64,000 nt of DNA from Saccharothrix saharensis (GTDB taxonomy: Bacteria > Actinomycetota > Actinomycetes > Mycobacteriales > Pseudonocardiaceae). The notes beneath the pieces are model-generated. The model was not told the origin of the DNA. It saw nothing but the letters and a program-made list of their open reading frames with translations, and did no database searches. The stretch is taken from the NCBI RefSeq assembly GCF_006716745.1, contig NZ_VFPP01000001.1, positions 558,001 to 622,000 of the forward strand, in the 5' to 3' direction. Shown here piece after piece: positions 1-9,112 of this stretch; position 1 is the stretch's first letter, and each line of letters begins with the position of its first letter. The translations under genes and the position numbers were made by a program.

Positions 1-462
1 CAGCATCAGCGCTTGCCTACCTCATCGACAATCTGGCCGCCTCACGGCCGAGGAGTTCTCCCGACGCACCGGGCGCCCCCGGCGCTGTTCACCAACCTCC
101 TCATCGACCCCACCCTGCCTGACTTGAACACCGTCCAGGCCGTGCTCACCGCCACCCGCGAGACCTCCCCCGAGGCCACCTGCACGTGGAAACGCCGCTG
201 GGAAAGCCTGCGCAGCGATCACACCGACTGGGTTGGCGCCGTGGCACGCCGCCACCGCGGCACCCGCGCCCGCTGGCCCCGCGCCCGTACCGTCCGCACC
301 GAGTACACCGAGCCGAGCACCTACGTCACCGACGACGTCCCGTTCCTCGGCTCGGCCTACGGCGGACTGGAGCAGACCCGACGGTCCCACCGGGAGGTCA
401 TGGCTTCCTCACCGCCCAACAGCGGCTTGTCGGCCGGCCCCTTGGGATACGGGCCGCGGTAG
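1..462 (+). pseudogene. Truncated, frame-shifted remnant of unknown protein
   Basis: Protein-like composition is visible only by changing frame: about 3-45 in frame 3, 45-85 in frame 2 and from about 79 onward in frame 1, where stretches such as FTNLLIDPTLPDLNTVQAVL and RWESLRSDHTDWVGAVARRH read like real protein. The left end is cut by the window edge. The frame-1 reading runs to a stop at 460-462, overlapping the tail of the convergent gene by about 100 bases, so the true end is uncertain. I do not recognise the family. It could also be chance open frame in GC-rich DNA. Confidence 0.3.
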
Positions 463-1580
463 ATGACCTTGTGGCGTTGCTCGGAGGGGTACCACTGGCG
501 CACCTTGTGCATCCGCACCACCCAGCGGTGCCGCCACTGCCGACCGGGCTCCCCCGCGCCCGAGTCGGCCTCACCCGGCGAGGCGGTGGTGCGCAGGCGG
601 GCCACGCGCACCTCGGGCGAGACGCCCGCCTTGGCCGCGGCCACCCGCGCGGAGTGGCGGACTTCGGCCGGGTCGGTCACCACGATGCGCTGCTCGCACA
701 GCCGCCAGAACGCGTAGAGGAACCGCATGGCGAAGGTGTCGTCGTGGTCGTCGATCTCGCTGCCCGGCGTGTACTCGCCGATCACCCGCTCCTCCTCGAA
801 CCCCAGCTCCTGCACCTCCTCGCGCGCCTGCCGCCCGGTCCGGCGCGCGATCTCGCCGAAGTCGGCCAGGGCACGGCGCTGCTCCTCGGTCGTGGTCTGG
901 CCGAAGGCCCAGCAGCGCATGGCGTCCAACATAAACGGCGGCAGCGGGGTCCCCTGAGCGCGAGCCATCGCCGCGACATCGAGGAACGAGTCGGGCCGCA
1001 CCGGGCCGTGGGTGTCGTGGTAGACCGAGAACCGCACCGCGGGCTTGCGCTCGAACCCGCCAACGGCCGGGTCGGGCACCGCCAGCTCCACCGGCGAATG
1101 CCAGTGGTAGGCGCGGTCGTCGCCGAGGTTGCCGTTGATCGCCCGGACCAGCAACGGATGCGGCAACACCAGCACACCCGACGGGCTGGGCAGGTCGTCT
1201 GCCGACAGCAGGCTCAAGTCCTCCAGCGTGAGGGTCTGCGCCGCGGCGACCACCACGTCGCACATCTCCGGACTCACGATGTAGAGATCGGCCTCGCCCA
1301 ACCAGCGCGATTCGTCGGCCAGCACCCGCTCGGCGACCTCCATCCAGTGCCCCGGCCGCCAGGACATCGGGTATCCCAGACCGCCCAGCAGCAACGACAT
1401 GGCCACCGACCGCGCCGTCCCCGCGTCGGTCTGCGCGCTCAAGGTCTCCATCTTGACCTCGAAGTCCGACATCAACCGCGACGCCTGCCACGCCCGCGCG
1501 ATCGGCGCCTCACCCAGGAACCGCGCGGTCCCGATCCGCGCCTCCCGCGCCGCCCGCGCCCCACCCGCAGCCGTCCACAC
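357..1580 (-). CDS. Hypothetical protein typical of actinobacterial mobile elements
   Basis: Encodes about 407 residues. I chose the GTG at 1580 because GGAAGGCGAAG lies directly upstream and the residues before it are low-complexity; an inner ATG at 1472 (MSDFEVK) is a second choice. The protein has a soluble mixed composition and a charged C-terminus containing QWYPSEQRHKVIYRGPYPKG. From memory, this tail (basic, W-YPS, then a KGP-x-PLL segment) is seen in uncharacterised proteins of integrative elements in Saccharothrix, Streptomyces and relatives. No enzymatic motif is visible. It lies next to dnaE2 debris and an integrase scrap, consistent with an element origin. Function unknown. Confidence 0.65.
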   Translation of the reverse strand: MWTAAGGARAAREARIGTARFLGEAPIARAWQASRLMSDFEVKMETLSAQTDAGTARSVAMSLLLGGLGYPMSWRPGHWMEVAERVLADESRWLGEADLYIVSPEMCDVVVAAAQTLTLEDLSLLSADDLPSPSGVLVLPHPLLVRAINGNLGDDRAYHWHSPVELAVPDPAVGGFERKPAVRFSVYHDTHGPVRPDSFLDVAAMARAQGTPLPPFMLDAMRCWAFGQTTTEEQRRALADFGEIARRTGRQAREEVQELGFEEERVIGEYTPGSEIDDHDDTFAMRFLYAFWRLCEQRIVVTDPAEVRHSARVAAAKAGVSPEVRVARLRTTASPGEADSGAGEPGRQWRHRWVVRMHKVRQWYPSEQRHKVIYRGPYPKGPADKPLLGGEEAMTSRWDRRVCSSPP

Positions 1581-2364
1581 CTTCGCCTTCCGACCCCCCA
1601 CAGCCACCCCTTTGCCCGCCGCACACCGGCTACGTCCGACCCTGACCATGCCACCACCCGGCGTCACAGCACGACCGCGACGGGCGACACCCTCGTCATG
1701 TCGGTTCACGTCGGCAGGTTGCACCTTCCGGCCGCTACATGGTCCCCGTCCGATCCGACCGCGACCCCGACTGGCCCAGCCACCTCCACTCCACCCGCGA
1801 CTCCCTCCACGAAGCCGAGATACGAGATATGGGTCATCGAAGGCCTCACCCACCGCTACCCCGCCAAGGTCCTCGCCGGACTCGTTCCAATGGCCGCCGT
1901 GCGGCGTCAACCTGCTATCCACACCGACGTCGACGCCCAGAATGGATGACCGACTACCTCACGCACACGCTGCGGCGACGTCGCCAACGTCCTTGACTCT
2001 CACGTCGAACCCGGCCTCCTCGGCCCTGCTTCGCCACTCCACGTGTCGACGCCGCTACCCCTACTACGTGTGCGACATGATCCCCAGCATCGGGCATACG
2101 AAGACGGCGACCGTGAACGCGGCATCTGTTACCGGATCAACTCCGTGCCTGCGCGTGGCAATGCACCAGCCTTCACGCCCTACGGCTACACGCTGCGGAA
2201 CCCGAACGCCCAGGTCAGAAGGGACGAGCGGCCCAACGCTCCCCAAGGTACGAGCGGCCCTAAACGCTCCCTGCCGGAATATTTACGCCCAAACCAGGAT
2301 CTGGCAGCATAACTTGCGGCGACGAGATCTCGTCACCGGAAGATCACTAGAGAAGGGAGTCCCG
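1581..2364. other. Gap without a confident gene
   Basis: Several long open frames exist on the plus strand, but they show proline/arginine-rich shadow composition and no ribosome binding site. A short reading at 2043-2312 (ending RSLPEYLRPNQDLAA) looks slightly protein-like and could be the remnant of a small gene. I see no RNA gene or clear repeat here. Confidence 0.4.
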
Positions 2365-2622
2365 GTGCCGAAGCGGCCACGCAAGAAACGCCGGGCACGC
2401 GTTCAACGCACACGGCGAACGCAGCAGCATCGGCGAACGATCGCCGCCGTCAAGACCAACTCCACACCGTTCAAGGCGCGCGAGAGCCTGGCCACCATCC
2501 GTGCAGCGGCGGCCAGGCTCTCAGCTAAGTGGCAGCCGACGCTCCACTGGATGTTCAGGCTGGTGCGCCTGTACAGCCAGGTCAAGAACGGCGACTACAC
2601 CGTATTCGATCTGTTCACCTAG
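2365..2622 (+). CDS. Small basic protein, unknown
   Basis: GTG start preceded by a strong AGAAGGGAG ribosome binding site five bases away, giving 85 residues. The N-terminal 30 residues are extremely basic (PKRPRKKRRARVQRTRRTQQ), followed by a helical half ending SQVKNGDYTVFDLFT. The good start signal and the change from basic arm to amphipathic segment favour a real gene, perhaps a small nucleic-acid binding protein, but that role is inference from charge alone. It stands alone between a gap and the broken dnaE2 end. Confidence 0.5.
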   Translation: MPKRPRKKRRARVQRTRRTQQHRRTIAAVKTNSTPFKARESLATIRAAAARLSAKWQPTLHWMFRLVRLYSQVKNGDYTVFDLFT

Positions 2623-2733
2623 ATCCACTAAGTGGTCGGAGCCGGGTGGCGTCCCGGTTCCGGCCCTCTCACTCTAAACCCGGGCGCTAGCGGCAAGTCC
2701 ACCGCACCAGGGGTTCATTAAGCAAGCCTTCGG

Positions 2734-3205
2734 CTACGTGTAGTCACGGGAGCGGGAGAGCACGGCGGCCAGGTCGAGCGCTAGTAGCTGGTCGGCTTGG
2801 ATGTTGACCACCGCGCCGCCGTGGTCGGACTCGATCCGGCCTCGGACCAGCAGCGCGGTCGCCGAGGAGGCGAGCACCCGGTAGCGGTCCCACAGGCCCG
2901 GTGAGCAGATGACGTTGGCCATGCCCGTCTCGTCCTCCAGGTTGAGGAACGTGACGCCGCCCGCGGTCGGTGGCCGCTGCCGGTGGGTGACCACCCCTCC
3001 GACCAGCACCCAGGTGCCGTGCTCGACCTCGGGTAGCTCGGCGGTGGTCAGCGCGCCGCGTTTGGCCAGGTGGGCGCGCAGCAGGCTCACGGGGTGGGAG
3101 TCGGGGGAGATGCCGGTGCCCAGGCGTCGGCGGTCAGCAGCTCCAGCGCGGTCATGCCGGGCAGGGCGGGGGCGGGTGCGACGCCGGTGGTGCCGGGCAG
3201 TGCGT
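2734..3205 (-). pseudogene. dnaE2: dnaE2 (error-prone DNA polymerase III alpha), 3' fragment
   Basis: The C-terminal portion of DnaE2 is recognisable: TGISPDSHPVSLLRAHL, the OB-fold region with GVVTHRQRPPTAGGVTFLNL and EDETGMANVICSPGLWDRYR, and the usual tail down to SRSRDYT. One base is missing near 3120: upstream residues (ALPGTTGV, ALPGMTALELLTADAW) are in another frame. The match stops near 3205, directly beside an integrase scrap. The 5' part of the same gene lies at 6323-8024, so the central palm/fingers region has been lost. DnaE2 normally works with ImuA'/ImuB in SOS mutagenesis; this copy cannot be functional. Confidence 0.85.
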
Positions 3206-3213
3206 AGCCGACC

Positions 3214-3318
3214 GAGCAGGAGTGGCGCGAGTTCCAGCAGCACTTCCAGGCCCGCAAGCTCGAACTCGGCGAATGCGGCCGCCCCTACGGCACCCCCTGC
3301 AAGCACGAACACGCCTGC
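3214..3318 (+). pseudogene. C-terminal scrap of a site-specific integrase
   Basis: Reads EQEWREFQQHFQARKLELG, then ECGRPYGTPCKHEHAC. This CGRPYGTPC-x-HEHAC segment is a signature of the C-terminal end of actinobacterial tyrosine-type integrases. The expected following segment (CPMLxxxP) is absent; the reading goes straight into unrelated sequence. It sits exactly between the dnaE2 3' fragment and the NLR module, marking the left side of the insertion. Confidence 0.7.
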
Positions 3319-3511
3319 TTCTCTGAACTAACGCCGGTCGCGGGTTGGCCGGTGAAGATCTCGGCGGGGTCTAGCGGTCGGTGTGTGTCTGCGTCCGGGT
3401 GGTTTCCGTCCGGTGGCGGTGTGGGCGATGATCGTCACCGGTGTAGCGGGCGGACGGGTGGCGACGATCACCCCGGTGAACAAGGTCGACGTGCGATGAG
3501 GGGCGGGTTCG

Positions 3512-3913
3512 GTGATCGAGTCGGTGGACTTACTGGTCACGGCGTTGGCGGCGGGAGCGGCGGCGGGGTTGACCGATACCGCGTCCACGGCGGTGAAGGA
3601 CGCCTACCTGAGCCTCAAGGCAGGCGTGTTGGGTGTTCTGCGTCGTGACGGGTCCGTGGCGGGTGAGGTGGTGCGGGCTGTGGAGGACGACGCCGTCGCG
3701 ACGGGCGGGCAGGCCGGGGAGTTGACGGCGGCCCTCCACGGGGTCAGCGCCGACACCGACCCCGAACTGCTCGCGGCGGCCCGGCAACTGCTGGAGTTGG
3801 CCGACCCCAGTGGCGCCGGGAACGGGAAGTACCGGGTGGTCGTGCACGGCGGCCAGGGAGTCCTGGTGGGCGACGGGAACATCCAGCACAACACCTTCTC
3901 CCAGCCCCGATGA
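3512..3913 (+). CDS. Small helical effector with C-terminal RHIM-like amyloid motif (Bell-type candidate)
   Basis: GTG start with AGGGGCGG just upstream; 133 residues. Residues 1-45 are strongly hydrophobic and helical (LLVTALAAGAAAGL, then VKDAYLSLKAGVLGVL), residues 50-98 are an acidic helical segment, and residues 108-129 form the motif VVVHGGQGVLVGDGN-IQHNTF. The next gene starts inside this stop codon (ATGA) and carries almost the same motif at its N-terminus. This matches the published arrangement of bacterial amyloid signalling pairs: a Bell-domain effector (thought to attack membranes, like fungal HET-S/HeLo) templated by an NLR through a shared motif of the RHIM-like class. Assignment rests on architecture and motif identity; membrane activity is inference. 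Confidence 0.75.
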   Translation: MIESVDLLVTALAAGAAAGLTDTASTAVKDAYLSLKAGVLGVLRRDGSVAGEVVRAVEDDAVATGGQAGELTAALHGVSADTDPELLAAARQLLELADPSGAGNGKYRVVVHGGQGVLVGDGNIQHNTFSQPR

Positions 3914-3985
3914 CCGAACCCGACGAGCCGGACCAGTCACCCTGGAGGCCGTCGACGGTCGTGCACGGCGGCCAGGGAGTCCTGG
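3839..3985 (+). repeat. Direct repeat encoding the shared amyloid motif
   Basis: The 28 bases at 3839-3866 (end of the effector gene) recur exactly at 3958-3985 (start of the NLR gene). Both encode VVHGGQGVL; the following codons diverge but keep G-x-GN-x-Q-x-N. Identity at DNA level suggests recent duplication or gene conversion keeping effector and receptor motifs matched. Confidence 0.85.
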
Positions 3986-6294
3986 CCGGCAATGGGAACA
4001 CGCAGACCAACGTCTACCACCAGCACACCACCTACCCGGCGCGGACGGTGACGTGGCCGGTCCGTGTCGGCACCCCGCCGCCGGTGGACCACCACTACCA
4101 ACCCCGCTACGCCGACACCGCGGTGGCCGCGGCGTTGGCCGTCGGGGACGCGGCGGTCCTGGTCGGAGCCCCCACCGGCACGGGCACGGTGGTGCGGGGT
4201 CAGGGCGGGGTGGGCAAATCCCAGACCGCCGCGCGTCTGGCCTGGTCGCTGTGGAAGGACCCCGGGCTGGACGTGGCGGTGTGGGTGAGCGCCCTGTCCC
4301 ATGACGCGGTGCTCACCGCCTACACCGAGACCGCCAAACAAGTGTTGTGCGAACGGCACCCCGACATCGACACGCGGCCCCCGCAGGACGCGGCGCGGTT
4401 GCTGCGGGACTGGCTGGCCGCCACCGACCGCCAGTGGCTGATCGTGTTCGACGATCTCCAGGACCCCGGCGACCTACGAGATCTCTGGCCGCGGCACCAT
4501 CGGGGTGGTCGGGTGGTGGTCACCACCCGACACCGCGACAGCGCCCTGGGCCAGGGCCGGGTGGTCGTCGAGTTGGACGTGTTCACCGAGACCGAGGCGG
4601 AGGACTACCTGCGCGGTGTCCTACCCGACACAGACCCCGAGGACCTGCGCGGGCTGACCCGTGACCTGGGCGGGCTGCCGCTGGCCCTGGCCCAGGCCGC
4701 GGCGTTCATCAACGACAACCCCCTGCTTACCGTGGCCGGATACCGGGAGCGGCTGGCCGACCGCCGCCGCACCCTGGCCGAGCTCATGCCTGCCACCGGT
4801 GAACTGCCCGACCACCACCGTGACACCGTCGCCGCGACCTGGTCGCTGTCGATCGAACACGCCGACACCCTGCGACCCAAGGGTCTCGCCCGGCCGGTGC
4901 TGCGGCTGCTCAGCCTGCTCGACCCCAACGGCACACCCTTGACAGTGCTGACCACCACCGCCATCCGCGAGCACCTGGCCACCGTTGTCAGCCGCACCGT
5001 CACCTCCGACGATGTGGCCGACGCGTTGGGTGTCCTGCACCAACTCAGCCTGGCCACCATCGGATCCGACCGATCGATCCGCATGCACGCCCTGCTGCAA
5101 CGGGCCGTCCGCGACGCCCTCACCGACGACACCACCGCTGAACTGGCCCTCATCGCGGCAACCGCCCTGGTCGAAGCCTGGCCTGAAATCGACACCCGCG
5201 ACGTCGCACTGGCCCAAGCCCTGCGCTCCGCCACCACCACGCTGCACGACACCACCACCCCCGCCCTGCTCACCCCCGACGCACACGTCGTGCTCTTTCG
5301 CGCCGGACACTCGCTCGGCGACTCAGGCCAGGTCCACGCCGTCGTCACCCACTTCGCCCGTCTCTACGAGGACACCACCCGACACCTCGGCCCTGACCAC
5401 CCCGCCACCCTGACCACCCGCAGGCACCTCGCCCGCTGGCGGGGTGAGGCGGGTGACTGGGCTGGCGCCGCGACCGAGTTTCGGACGCTGCTCGACGACT
5501 ACCGTCGGCTGCTGGGTCCCGACCACCCCGCCACCCTGGCGACCCGCAGCCACCTCGCCTCCTGGCGGGGTAAGGCGGGTGACTGGGCTGGCGCCGCGAC
5601 CGAGTTTCGGACGCTGCTCGACGACTACCGTCGGGTGCTGGGTCCCGACCACCCCGACACCCTGTACACCCGCAGCCACCTCGCCCGCTGGCGGGGTCAG
5701 GCGGGTGACCCGGCAGGCGCCGCCACCGAGTTCCGGACGCTGCTCGACGACTTCCGTCGGGTGCTGGGCCCCGGCCACCCCGACACCCTGACCACCCGCA
5801 ACGGCCTCGCCTCCTGGCGGGGTGAGGCGGGTGACCCGGCAGGCGCCGCCACCGAGTTCCGGACGCTGCTCGATGACCGGCTCCGGGTGTTGGGCCCCGA
5901 CCACCCTGACACCCTGGCCACCCGCATCCACCTCGCCCGCTGGCGGGGTGGGGCGGGTGACCCGGCAGGCGCCGCCACCGAGTGCCAAGAGCTGCTCGAA
6001 GACCAACTCCGCGTATTAGGCCCCGACCACCCCGAAACCCTGACCACCCGCAGCCACCTCGCCCACTGGCGGGGTGAGGCGGGTGACCCGGTCGGCGCCG
6101 CCACCGAGTTACGGACGCTGCTCGACGACTACCGTCGGGTGCTGGGCCCCAACCATCCTGACACCCTGTACACCCGCAGGCACCTCGCCCACTGGCGGGG
6201 TGAGGCGGGTGACCCGGTCGGCGCCGCCACCGAGTTACGGACGCTGCTCGACGACTTCCATCGGGTGCTGGGCCCCGGCCACCCCTACAACTGA
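3910..6294 (+). CDS. NLR-type receptor: amyloid motif, NB-ARC ATPase, tandem TPRs; 3' end damaged
   Basis: 794 residues. Residues 16-36 hold the motif STVVHGGQGVLAGNGN-TQTNVY. The NB-ARC domain has the P-loop GQGGVGKS at 97-104, Walker B WLIVFDDLQD at 176-185, GGRVVVTTRH at about 199-208, GLPLAL at 255-260 and an MHD-like RMHALLQRAVRD. From about residue 490 run eight 42-residue TPR-type units starting LGPDHP-x-TL, spaced 126 bases at DNA level. Known role of the family: ligand-induced oligomerisation of STAND ATPases, here probably passing an amyloid fold to the upstream effector by ATGA-coupled expression. Oddity: one base appears lost near 6290, giving an early stop; the next repeat continues in another frame (TTRDNLAYWR) for about 30 bases and is cut by the junction with dnaE2 at 6323. 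The protein may be slightly shortened or normal. Confidence 0.85.
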   Translation: MTEPDEPDQSPWRPSTVVHGGQGVLAGNGNTQTNVYHQHTTYPARTVTWPVRVGTPPPVDHHYQPRYADTAVAAALAVGDAAVLVGAPTGTGTVVRGQGGVGKSQTAARLAWSLWKDPGLDVAVWVSALSHDAVLTAYTETAKQVLCERHPDIDTRPPQDAARLLRDWLAATDRQWLIVFDDLQDPGDLRDLWPRHHRGGRVVVTTRHRDSALGQGRVVVELDVFTETEAEDYLRGVLPDTDPEDLRGLTRDLGGLPLALAQAAAFINDNPLLTVAGYRERLADRRRTLAELMPATGELPDHHRDTVAATWSLSIEHADTLRPKGLARPVLRLLSLLDPNGTPLTVLTTTAIREHLATVVSRTVTSDDVADALGVLHQLSLATIGSDRSIRMHALLQRAVRDALTDDTTAELALIAATALVEAWPEIDTRDVALAQALRSATTTLHDTTTPALLTPDAHVVLFRAGHSLGDSGQVHAVVTHFARLYEDTTRHLGPDHPATLTTRRHLARWRGEAGDWAGAATEFRTLLDDYRRLLGPDHPATLATRSHLASWRGKAGDWAGAATEFRTLLDDYRRVLGPDHPDTLYTRSHLARWRGQAGDPAGAATEFRTLLDDFRRVLGPGHPDTLTTRNGLASWRGEAGDPAGAATEFRTLLDDRLRVLGPDHPDTLATRIHLARWRGGAGDPAGAATECQELLEDQLRVLGPDHPETLTTRSHLAHWRGEAGDPVGAATELRTLLDDYRRVLGPNHPDTLYTRRHLAHWRGEAGDPVGAATELRTLLDDFHRVLGPGHPYN

Positions 6295-6322
6295 CCACCC
6301 GCGACAACCTCGCCTACTGGCG

Positions 6323-8024
6323 GTGGATGCCCAGGTGCCGCGGGACGTCCTCGAACTGGCGGGCCAGGTCCAGCACCGCCTCGGGCAGCGGCGCGTCGTC
6401 CCGCACGCCGCCCTCCCGTCCTGCGCCGCTCCCGTCGGCCGCACCGGCGGTCGTCGGGGTGTCGGCGCCGGTCAGCGCGGACAGCAGCTGCCACAGCCCG
6501 ATCCGCCGGGTCCAGGTGTCCACCTGCCCGGCCGCGTAACCCAGGGCCCGCGCGGCGTCGCGCCCCGCCGACCGCGCCCGATAGGTGATCACCGTGCTCA
6601 CCAGCGCCGCCCGCTGGCGGCCGTAACGGTCGTAGACGTGCTAGATCACCTCCTCACGCCGGTCGGACTCGATGTCGATGTCGATGTCCGGTGGTGAGCC
6701 CTGCCGCTCGGAGTTGAGGAACCGCTCCAACATCAAGTCTCACTTGACGGGGTCCACGGTGGTCACCCCGAGCGCATAGCAGACCGCGGAGTTCGCCGCA
6801 GAACCCCTGCCCTGGCAGTAGATCCCCCGCTCCCGGCAGAACTGGACCAACGACGCGACGATCAAGAAGTAGCCGGCGAACCCCAGCTGCGCGATCACGG
6901 TCAGCTCGTGCTCCAGCTGCGCGTAGGCCTGCGGCTCGCCTTGCGGCGTGCCGTAGCGGTCGCGTGCGCCGCGCATCGTCAGCTCCCGCAGCCAGGAGTC
7001 CTCGGTGTGCCCGTCCCCGACCGGGAACGGAGGCAGGCGGGGTGCGACCAGCCGCAGGTCGAACGCGCACTCCAACCCCAGCACCGCCGCGTTGGCCACC
7101 GCGCCGCGGAACCGGGAGAACCGGCGCGCGGCGAACTCCCCGCTGCGCAGGTGCCGTGTCGCGCCCGGCGGCAACCAGCCGGCCACTTCGTCCAGGCTCG
7201 CGCGCGCCCGCACCGCCGCCATCGCCCCCGCCAGGCGCGCCTGCCGCGGGTGCGCGTAGTGCACCCCGCCCCCGGGCGACCAGCGGCACCCCGAAGTCCT
7301 CCGCCAACCCGGCCAGCACGTCGTTGGCCGCGTCATGCCCCGGCAGCCGCTGGTCGACCAGCTCCACCGCCACATGCCCTCGCCCGAACCTGTCCGTCAG
7401 CCAGGCCAGTTCCCGCCGCGCGCCCTGCGCACCCTCGACGGTCAGGGCCCGGCGCACGCGGCCCTTGCGGCAGCCGGTCAGCACCAGCACGTGCCCGGCT
7501 AGCTCGTCCACCACCTGCTCCAGGTCGTAGCGCGGCCTACCCTTGCCCTCCCCGCCAGATGCGCCGCGGACACCACCCGGCACAGCCGCCGGTACCCCTC
7601 CGCGTCCCGTGCCAACGCCAGCAGGTGCTCGCCGCCGGGGTCCGCCGACCCCGCCCGGCCGTCGACCAGGCCCAGGTTCATCTCCACTCCGTAGGCGGTC
7701 GGCACGCCCAACGCCCGCCCCACCTCGGCCAACCGCACCACCCCGTGAAACCCGTCGTGATCGGTCAACGCGATCGCGTCCAGGCCGAGCCGGGACGCCT
7801 CCTCCACCAGCTCCTCCGGATAACTCGCACCGTCGAGGAAAGAGAAGTTGGAGTGCACGTGCAACTCGGCGAACGGCACCCGCGCGACCGGCCGCTCCGA
7901 CAACACCCGCGCCCCGGCCACGTCCTGCGGCGGCCGGTAGCCGTCCCGCGCGTGCACACGCCCGCCACGCGCCACAACCCCGACGGCGGAATCCGCCGAC
8001 CCGTCGACCACCACGACAACCCGT
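6323..8024 (-). pseudogene. dnaE2: dnaE2 (error-prone DNA polymerase III alpha), 5' fragment
   Basis: The PHP domain begins VPFAELHVHSNFSFLDGAS near 7885, followed by ALTDHDGFHGVVRLAEVGRA. The reading moves between frames near 7550 (into RPRYDLEQVVDELAGHVLVL) and near 7290 (into [20 protein letters not shown], then [20 protein letters not shown]). A stop interrupts it near 6740 (after TTVDPVK) and another follows near 6640 (EEVI-stop-HVYDRYGRQ). The last recognisable residues are LARQFEDVPRHLGIH at 6323, where NLR sequence takes over. Several independent lesions show long decay, not a single sequencing error. The long antisense open frames here are shadows. Confidence 0.85.
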
Positions 8025-8198
8025 CCGCGCACGCCACGGCCGACGGGGAAGATCAGCCACTCCAGAAGATGCGAGGGATTCTCACCCGCGTGTACTTGCA
8101 GGTCAAACCGATCACACCTACCCCCTCCCCGGTCCCCCGGTCACCGATCCGCACGACCGGCGCTCCGCAACCGTGTCCCCCGCGCACCCGCGCGGGTG

Positions 8199-8969
8199 AT
8201 GAGATGGCACCAGGGCAACGGGGTGTGCGGTGCCGGGCAGGATGCGGGGCGTCGGGGGGTGAAGGCAATAGAGGATCTACCGGATCGAGGTCTGCTGGGC
8301 CGGTTGGACAACCACGTCGCACAGGCGATGCTGACCCTGGGCCACCCGATCGGCTACCCGCCCGGCACGCAGCTCCTGCGCCGTGGTGGTGAGGACCGCC
8401 ACGCGCTGTTGCTGCTACGCGGCGCGGTCAAGATCCAGGCCGGCGAACCCGACGACCCGGCGTTACTGGCGGTGCGGGCGGCGGGTGATCTGGTCGGGGA
8501 GATGGCCGCGCTGGACGACCGCCCCCGCTCGGCCACCGTGATCGCCGGCGGCGAGGTCGTGGCCCGGCTCATCCCGCCGCAGGAGTTCCGCCGGTTCCTC
8601 CAGCGTCACCCCGAGGTGCTGCTCGACATCGCCCGCGACAACAACGACGAGCTGCGCTGGGCCAACCGGCTGCGGCAGGCCGTGCCCCTGCCCGCCGAGT
8701 CCCGCATCGCCCTCGTGCTGGACCACCTCGTGCGCAGGTACGGCCACCGCACCCCCGACGGCCGGTGGAGCCTGGAACTGCACCTGACCAACATCGAGCT
8801 GGCCTCCATCGCCGGAATGCGGGCCCGCACCGCCGAGCAGGCGTTCAGCAGACTGCGCGACGCCGGGATCGTGCTCACCGGCACCCGACGCGTACTTCTG
8901 GTCCCCCGCATCGACCGCCTCACCGAGGCGACACGCATGGACAGCCGGCCGACACCCGCGCCGGTCTGA
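8199..8969 (+). CDS. Crp/Fnr-family transcriptional regulator
   Basis: About 256 residues. An N-terminal cyclic-nucleotide-binding-type beta barrel is seen (YPPGTQLLRRGGEDRHALLL, GDLVGEMAALDDRPRSATVI), then a long dimer helix (RHPEVLLDIARDNNDELRWA) and a C-terminal winged helix (ELHLTNIELASIAGMRARTA, EQAFSRLRDAGIVLTGTRR). The effector is unknown. Start is uncertain: ATG 8199 and GTG 8196 have weak ribosome binding sites, and GTG 8259 (VKAIEDLPDRG) fits the usual family length better. It is divergent from the dnaE2 remnant and probably acts as a dimer on promoters. Confidence 0.85.
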   Translation: MRWHQGNGVCGAGQDAGRRGVKAIEDLPDRGLLGRLDNHVAQAMLTLGHPIGYPPGTQLLRRGGEDRHALLLLRGAVKIQAGEPDDPALLAVRAAGDLVGEMAALDDRPRSATVIAGGEVVARLIPPQEFRRFLQRHPEVLLDIARDNNDELRWANRLRQAVPLPAESRIALVLDHLVRRYGHRTPDGRWSLELHLTNIELASIAGMRARTAEQAFSRLRDAGIVLTGTRRVLLVPRIDRLTEATRMDSRPTPAPV

Positions 8970-9112
8970 ACGGCCGAGCACCCCGTCGACCGCGGAGCCG
9001 GCTGTCGGCTGCGCCCGCCACGCCCGCCAGTGCGGACGGCGAGCACCACCGACAACGACCACCGGGTCCACCACCGCCGCGACGTCACCCCGCCCACCCG
9101 GTGCCGGGAAGG

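Noticed and set aside
186-1949. Long plus-strand open frame of 587 codons opposite the gene at 357-1580
   Set aside because: Arg/Pro/His-rich composition of an antisense frame, no start signal; the minus-strand frame has protein-like composition and a good ribosome binding site.
6908-8392. Plus-strand open frames over the dnaE2 5' fragment
   Set aside because: Antisense of recognisable DnaE2 sequence; composition is typical of a shadow.
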